A stretch of DNA of 64,000 nucleotides. Origin: Owenia fusiformis (Eukaryota > Annelida > Polychaeta > Sabellida > Oweniidae). A program made the translations under genes and the position numbers. Below, one piece after another: positions 59,058 through 64,000 of this stretch. The stretch is from contig CAIIXF020000008.1 in assembly GCA_903813345.2 (NCBI GenBank), positions 26,272,822-26,336,821 of the forward strand, given 5' to 3'. Positions within the stretch are counted from its first letter, which is position 1, and each line of letters begins with the position of its first letter. The notes under the pieces are model-generated. The model was not told the DNA's origin. It made no database searches and was given only the letters and a program-made list of their open reading frames with translations.

Positions 59058-59903
59058 GTTTTATGAAAAATATCACGAAAGATGTATTCTAGATATCAGT
59101 AGTATTCTCAGAAATTTATTATCCGAAACGGATAACATCTGGCCACTCAGACAAACAATCGCAGACATAGGCTAAGCTTGTTTATTTAACAGTTAGATTT
59201 GTTGACTTACCGATCCGTATTTCAATCTCCGGGAAGACGTTCTTTTCACTTTGTATTTGCGTGCAGTGTAATATAAGTTGATACTTTTGTTCAAAAATGT
59301 ACTTTTAATGGCCATTTTATGCCTTTTATTTTCAAATTATGTTTTGATGTAAGTGTGAAAAGTCAAGAAACGTCAACCCCGACTTTTAATTAAAAAATGT
59401 TGGTTAATCACTTATGGCAAATCACAAGGTTGATGATGTCAACGGACCATGATCGTGGAAGGCTATCAATATCAGGTGTATATCGGATAGAAAATAAATA
59501 TAGCTAATTTTTCGCACTGATATGATGATGACTATTCTGGCGAATCGGGTAGATATTTCTCAGTTTTTTCCGATAATAAAACTATTCATTTCTATCAATT
59601 TAACAAACAGGGTCCTTTGAATGCACATTAAAACTATAAAAGTATTTATTGGGCGTACATACTCGTTCTGTCATGTTACTTTCATTTCATTTGCAAGTTG
59701 TCCACATATTAATCCAGCGTTTTGTTTAATCAAATTTCCCGCCCCTTGAGGTTTCCGACTGTAAAACTTAATATTTAATACTAACCAATGCATCAGTTAA
59801 TATTTTCAGAATACAAATTTTCCATTTTTATTTCTCTAATAGATAAAGTCTCATTTTGAATCTGTTCGTGTATTAAAGAGTATGCTTTTATAATGCCGTG
59901 GTC
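59058..59903. other. Spacer, nothing recognised
   Basis: No coding or repeat structure is supported. Confidence 0.45.
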
Positions 59904-60021
59904 ACATTTGCTCAGATTTTCAGCACCGGCGCCCGGCCGATGAGTATTTTGTCCAAAATTGTATTCAATTCAACAAGATACTCAATCGGCCGGGCGCCGT
60001 AATGAAAATCGGAGCAAATGT
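59904..60021. repeat. 118-bp hairpin with GC-rich arms
   Basis: ACATTTGCTCAGATTTTCAG then CGGCGCCCGGCCGATGAGTAT is mirrored, with a few mismatches, by ATACTCAATCGGCCGGGCGCCG then AAATCGGAGCAAATGT around a 30-bp loop. Probably a small MITE; it could extrude as a cruciform. Confidence 0.75.
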
Positions 60022-60083
60022 TATCAAGTCATAACTGATGAAAAATCAAATGAGAACATGAACATGGATAATAGGGGCACTAT

Positions 60084-60167
60084 TACGCTGCGTGCAGAGT
60101 CTAATTATAAACTACGAGAAGACGAAACTCTCATTTAAGAAGTGAAGTCGAACAAATGCAAAGGGTA
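60084..60167 (-). repeat. Dispersed repeat family B, head (inverted)
   Basis: TTACGCTGCGTGCAGAGTCT ... GAACAAATGCAAAGGGTA; the fourth copy of this head in the window. Confidence 0.7.
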
Positions 60168-60429
60168 GGGTACTATAGAAGGGGATCATATAAAAGCACG
60201 ATCTATTTTACAACGCCTTTAAGTTTTGTTGCCCTTTGTGCATTTCAAAAATAAAATATCTTAATCTGATTTGTTCCACCTTTCTTTTCGCTCAGTTCTG
60301 CAATATTATGTCCATATGTTGTTTAGGATTATGTCATTTGCGAAATAGCTGTAAGACATTATGAGAATGAATATGGGAGATTCCACGATAATGTTGTTCA
60401 CATGATTTTATACACATACCTGCACAACA

Positions 60430-60610
60430 ATCGCAGACAGAAGTCTTAATATTGTCCAATAAAAAATAAGAATCTAACATTTAATGATAACAAAAGGATT
60501 AATTGCTTAGTTCTCTTTGTTTTAGTCTTTGTTTTCTTAAATGCGGAAGTGTACCAACATCACCTAGATTACATAAGAGATCATCTAACAGTCTAAAATT
60601 GCTTTTAATG
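60430..60610 (+). repeat. 180-bp direct repeat, copy 1
   Basis: AATAAGAATCTAACATTTAA, ACAAAAGGATTAATTGCT, GCGGAAGTGTACCAACATCA and CAGTCTAAAATTGCTTTTAA recur in order at 60926-61106. No protein is supported in either copy. Confidence 0.8.
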
Positions 60611-60925
60611 CATTCCGACCAAAATTTGTATACCTGTAATTTGGGGGGGGGGGCGATGTTACATCACATAACTACAACGTTCATATAGAAATATACAATA
60701 AGCATGTCCGTATAAAAGCTAAAATTATAAAAACTCATTTCAAAGTCATTCTGTTCATGGAAGCGTCAAGTTATGAAAAACAATGCTAAACACTCAAACA
60801 AATGGACTTGATTACCTTTGAAAACTTCTTGAGAGGAAATGGACAAATGTATTTTTCTAACTCATTAGAACGTCTGTCTGATTGAAATACTATTTTTAAA
60901 TACAAACATAAATGATTTAATCTTG

Positions 60926-61106
60926 GTCAGAAGTCTGAACGTTGTCCAACAAAATAATAAGAATCTAACATTTAATGATTACAAAAGGATTAATTGCTAT
61001 ATATATAGTCTTTGTCTTAGTCTTTGTTTTTCTAACGGCGGAAGTGTACCAACATCACCTTGATTACAGAAGAGATCATCAAACAGTCTAAAATTGCTTT
61101 TAATTC
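60926..61106 (+). repeat. 180-bp direct repeat, copy 2
   Basis: Second copy of 60430-60610, offset about 495 bp, roughly 85-90% identical by eye. The conserved block GCGGAAGTGTACCAACATCA is nearly unchanged. Confidence 0.8.
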
Positions 61107-61788
61107 CCGGGTTTTAATTACATTTTATGTATAGACTTTTTTGCCTCTAATCTCATTTTTAAACCTGTTTCTGTTTGCTTATTTAACAATTGTGATAAAT
61201 TATTCAGTTAGTGTCGAAATCAAAACAATTTTCTACATTATAGTCCCCTCCTCTTGCACTGACTAAATATTAAAATAAGGTAGTCTGATTGCGAATTTAC
61301 AAATCCTGTAAAAGTAGCTTCAAAGCGCCTTTTAATCAGAGAAAACAATAAGTTAATTCATCTGATTGCGAAAATACGAATCAATCTGATTATCTGATCT
61401 CCATGCTATTTGATTCGTGCATTATCTACAAGTCAGTCGGGCAAGGGTGAAATTATTTCATTTGAAAACAGAAATAAATATCAGAACCCCTCTAGCATAA
61501 CTATTCGGAAGAAATTCATACAAAAAATAAGGTACACAACTGATGAAGGGTCGCACACAATGCACGCACCCCTCTCCTCCTCCTCCGTGTTTGCCCACAC
61601 ACGACCATATTTGACAATTTTTCTAAAAGCGTTTTCCGCGGGAATATAGGTGTAGCGGTTGCCAGAAGTCGCACAGCTTGGGAGTCAGGGTATCCTGATC
61701 CATGCCTCAACGCTTGACGGGTCTGATATTTAGAGGGGGCGCAAGAATTATTAGGGGGCGGGGTAAACGTGAAAGTTGCCAAAATATC
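61107..61788. other. Spacer, nothing recognised
   Basis: Repeated phrases ATCTGATTGCGAA (61286, 61361) only. Confidence 0.4.
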
Positions 61789-61832
61789 CATAGGCGTAGC
61801 CAGGAGGGGGGGGGGGGGGGGGGGGGTGCGAT
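61789..61832. mobile_element. Solo hAT-like end with a G-run
   Basis: CATAGGCGTAGCCAGGAGG followed by a G-run of over 20 bases and TGCGATGGGTGCGATA, as in the left end at 58487. No matching right end is found downstream. Confidence 0.5.
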
Positions 61833-62892
61833 GGGTGCGATAACAATAGGCTTTATATATGCTTTAATGTTTTATTTATCATGATGCTTTTATGTAGGCT
61901 ATTAATTACAGTTCTTTTTGCAATATAAAACTGGTATGTTTATGCAAATTCCGATTGGACTAATATAAAGGGATATTGTTTCATTATGTGGAGTTGAGAA
62001 AGTCCGACATACTCATTGCTTTCAACCCAAAACTTAAAATAGGAAGTTATCAAGATCCCAAGAACACGATCGCTACTTAAACAATACGTTTGTAAAATCC
62101 CGGCGATCAAAATGCAATCAAACTTTCGCAATCAGGTGCCTAATTAGTCTTTTGATCTCTAAAGTTTTACGACTGAACGTTTCAATGAACTCGTGAGAAG
62201 CAAGCGCCATCATCATATAAACATTTTTCTAGTAAATCTAAAATAGAGTAAAACCCAGGGAAAAAGATCGCGTGTTCATAGGAATTAGGCATATTTCAAT
62301 TTTGACATAACAAAAGTCAGTCTCGGAAGAATTTTCCAAGCATTCCCTGCTTCGATGCGTTTTTATTGCAAGGGCTGTTTAGCGCCGATGTGAGTTCATT
62401 ATAGGGCATTAGGGTTGTGCTTTATTTGTTTTATTTATATAAAAGTTATAAAATGTGTACGACACTTTAATGAATTATTTTTAGGGTTACAATGCATATT
62501 TGACTTTTCCCTCTAAACGTTTAAAAATCATCTTTTCTTAGTTTGCTTCAATAAAATTAACATTGGATCCCAGACAGTTATCAAATTCTCAGACATTTAA
62601 TTAATATAGATATTTGTACTTCCTTTGACCAGTGGTGCTGGTGTGACTGAGATTCGAATCTAATCCGTTTCATTTTGTATGTAAATTGAGAGGAATAAAG
62701 TTTTATTTTCAGCGTTTTAACAATCTTAACGTTTGGCGTGCAGCTCAACTTAATACACAATCAAAGGTCAGAATACAGAAATAAGAACATGCCTTTTATT
62801 TGTTATTCAAGCTCGAGCAATATCCCCGTTATAAAACCAAAATAACTGCGGTTAGGTACCATATCTTGATTACGGTAAAGACAGGCCATCTC
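61833..62892. other. Spacer, nothing recognised
   Basis: No gene or array is supported. Confidence 0.4.
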
Positions 62893-62972
62893 ATTCTGGT
62901 ATGCCAGAGCCATTCTTATCTGCCGATTGTGGAAGGATAAAGACAAAGGGGTCGCGGCTATTGCGATGAGGC
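62893..62972 (+). repeat. 80-bp direct repeat, copy 1
   Basis: CATTCTGGTATGCCAGAGCC, CTTATCTGCCG, AAAGACAAAGGGGTCGCGGC and TATTGCGATG recur at 63747-63824. Confidence 0.75.
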
Positions 62973-63279
62973 CATCTTATTTCTAGGAATTATTTCTGCC
63001 TCTCATTCCTTAAACCGGCTTCGTTTAACAGTGCCAAAATATATAAGTCGGAGCAAAAAACAAGACTATTTTTATATTTAAATCCCCTCACCTTGTCAAT
63101 GTCTATGCCTGCATCTGGTTTTATACAGATATATACACATAGATTACTTACTGGCCATGGACAGGGGGGGGGCACAGAAACGAACATTCTGGGGTCATAA
63201 GGGATACTTGGGGAAGGGGGAGAGGTGGTGGTGAATAGTGAAGTCCGGGAGTGAAGTTAATGGGTACTGAAATCTTTCT

Positions 63280-63575
63280 TTTGATATTTAGTGCTTGAAT
63301 GGAGACTTGTTTCCACTCCCCGCATTCTAGTAGAATTTAAATATTTGATCCCAAGGAGTTATTTTAAATCAAACTTGCATTCCGATTAAATAACACTCCA
63401 ATGATTGTAACGCTTCACTATTGTCTAAGATAATTATAATGAATTCACGGGACACTATAGTCTTCCTTTTAAACTTTAGTGGTAGGATGGAGACTTGTTT
63501 CCCCACTCCGTACACTAGTAAATTTGTAAATTTTAAATATTTGATTTAGGGAGGTATTTGCAATCCAACTCTGAT
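63280..63575 (+). repeat. Tandem duplication of about 190 bp
   Basis: TGGAGACTTGTTTCCACTCC with TAAATATTTGATCCCAAGGA at 63299-63360 is repeated as TGGAGACTTGTTTCCCCACT with TAAATATTTGATTTAGGGAG at 63488-63555. Confidence 0.7.
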
Positions 63576-63746
63576 GGTGCAAGACTAGCCAGCCAAGACT
63601 AAATTATGAACTTATTATCATTTAGACTATTGAGTTCATTAAATTATAATTCCATAGATATCATATTTAATCCTGTCAACACAATAATGGTATTAATTGG
63701 CATGATATGTAGTCAGAGACGGTTTAAAAAGTTGTTTAGTATAGAT

Positions 63747-63824
63747 ACATTCTGGTATGCCAGTGCCCCTCTTATCTGCCGTTTGGAAGGAAAAAGACAA
63801 AGGGGGCGCGGCTATCGCGATGGT
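63747..63824 (+). repeat. 80-bp direct repeat, copy 2
   Basis: Second copy of 62893-62972 with GGGGGCGCGGCTATCGCGATG. A chance open frame crosses it. Confidence 0.75.
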
Positions 63825-64000
63825 ATAGATAGTATTAGGAAAAATCCTAACTCAAAGTTTTTGTTCTCTCGCAATCCAGAGCAAACCACTCGCCGGCCAA
63901 GCATTCTTTAAAAACGTGAAGTTTTCACCATGTTGAGCAGTTTTGAAAATTGTCCAATCTGAACCATCGCCTTGTATATTTCTGTAACTGCCCCCCCCCC

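Noticed and set aside
63606-63911. 101-residue open frame near the right end
   Set aside because: Crosses a duplicated non-coding repeat (63747-63824); no domain or splice context.

Overview
The window looks like nuclear DNA of an invertebrate animal, most likely a lophotrochozoan and probably a bivalve mollusc. The genes are split by GT-AG introns, the introns and spacers are AT-rich and full of short inverted-repeat elements, there are two long LINEs, and one element resembles the Pearl/Helentron-type tandem-repeat elements of bivalves. The phylum is an inference; the exon structures are read directly.

Layout. (1) 1-4835, plus strand: the last nine coding exons of a Smaug gene (SAMD4 family, RNA-binding translational repressor), entering inside the SAM domain and ending at the stop codon. 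A probable 3' UTR and repeat-rich spacer follow, to about 23.8 kb. The spacer holds a nearly full CR1/L2-type LINE (about 14.36-19.48 kb; ORF1 with a coiled coil and SGNH-like esterase, ORF2 with APE endonuclease and reverse transcriptase). (2) 23808-46599, minus strand: a complete six-exon GTP cyclohydrolase I gene (GCH1, 269 aa; first and rate-limiting step of tetrahydrobiopterin synthesis). Its introns are large and full of elements: a restriction-like-endonuclease LINE with a 55-bp target duplication (26430-29963), minisatellites, TTAA-flanked elements, a tRNA-like sequence, and a 1.67-kb element with about ten roughly 130-170 bp monomers. (3) 53063-55248, minus strand: a two-exon carbohydrate sulfotransferase gene (Sulfotransfer_2 family). 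A partial, frameshifted tandem copy lies at 56781-58016. (4) 47.1-52.8 kb and 58.1-64 kb: intergenic DNA with hAT-like and other repeats and no gene I can support.

The most notable points are: the tail-to-tail SAMD4-GCH1 neighbourhood, the same order and orientation as SAMD4A-GCH1 on human 14q22; a tandem duplication of the GCH1 exon-2 splice acceptor that gives a row of decoy acceptors; the long target-site duplication of the R2/Hero-like LINE; and a satellite whose monomers carry paired AGGTCA half-sites. I found no convincing LTR retroelement, Polinton or viral gene. Exon calls rest on reading frame, splice signals and remembered family sequences; nothing was checked against a database.
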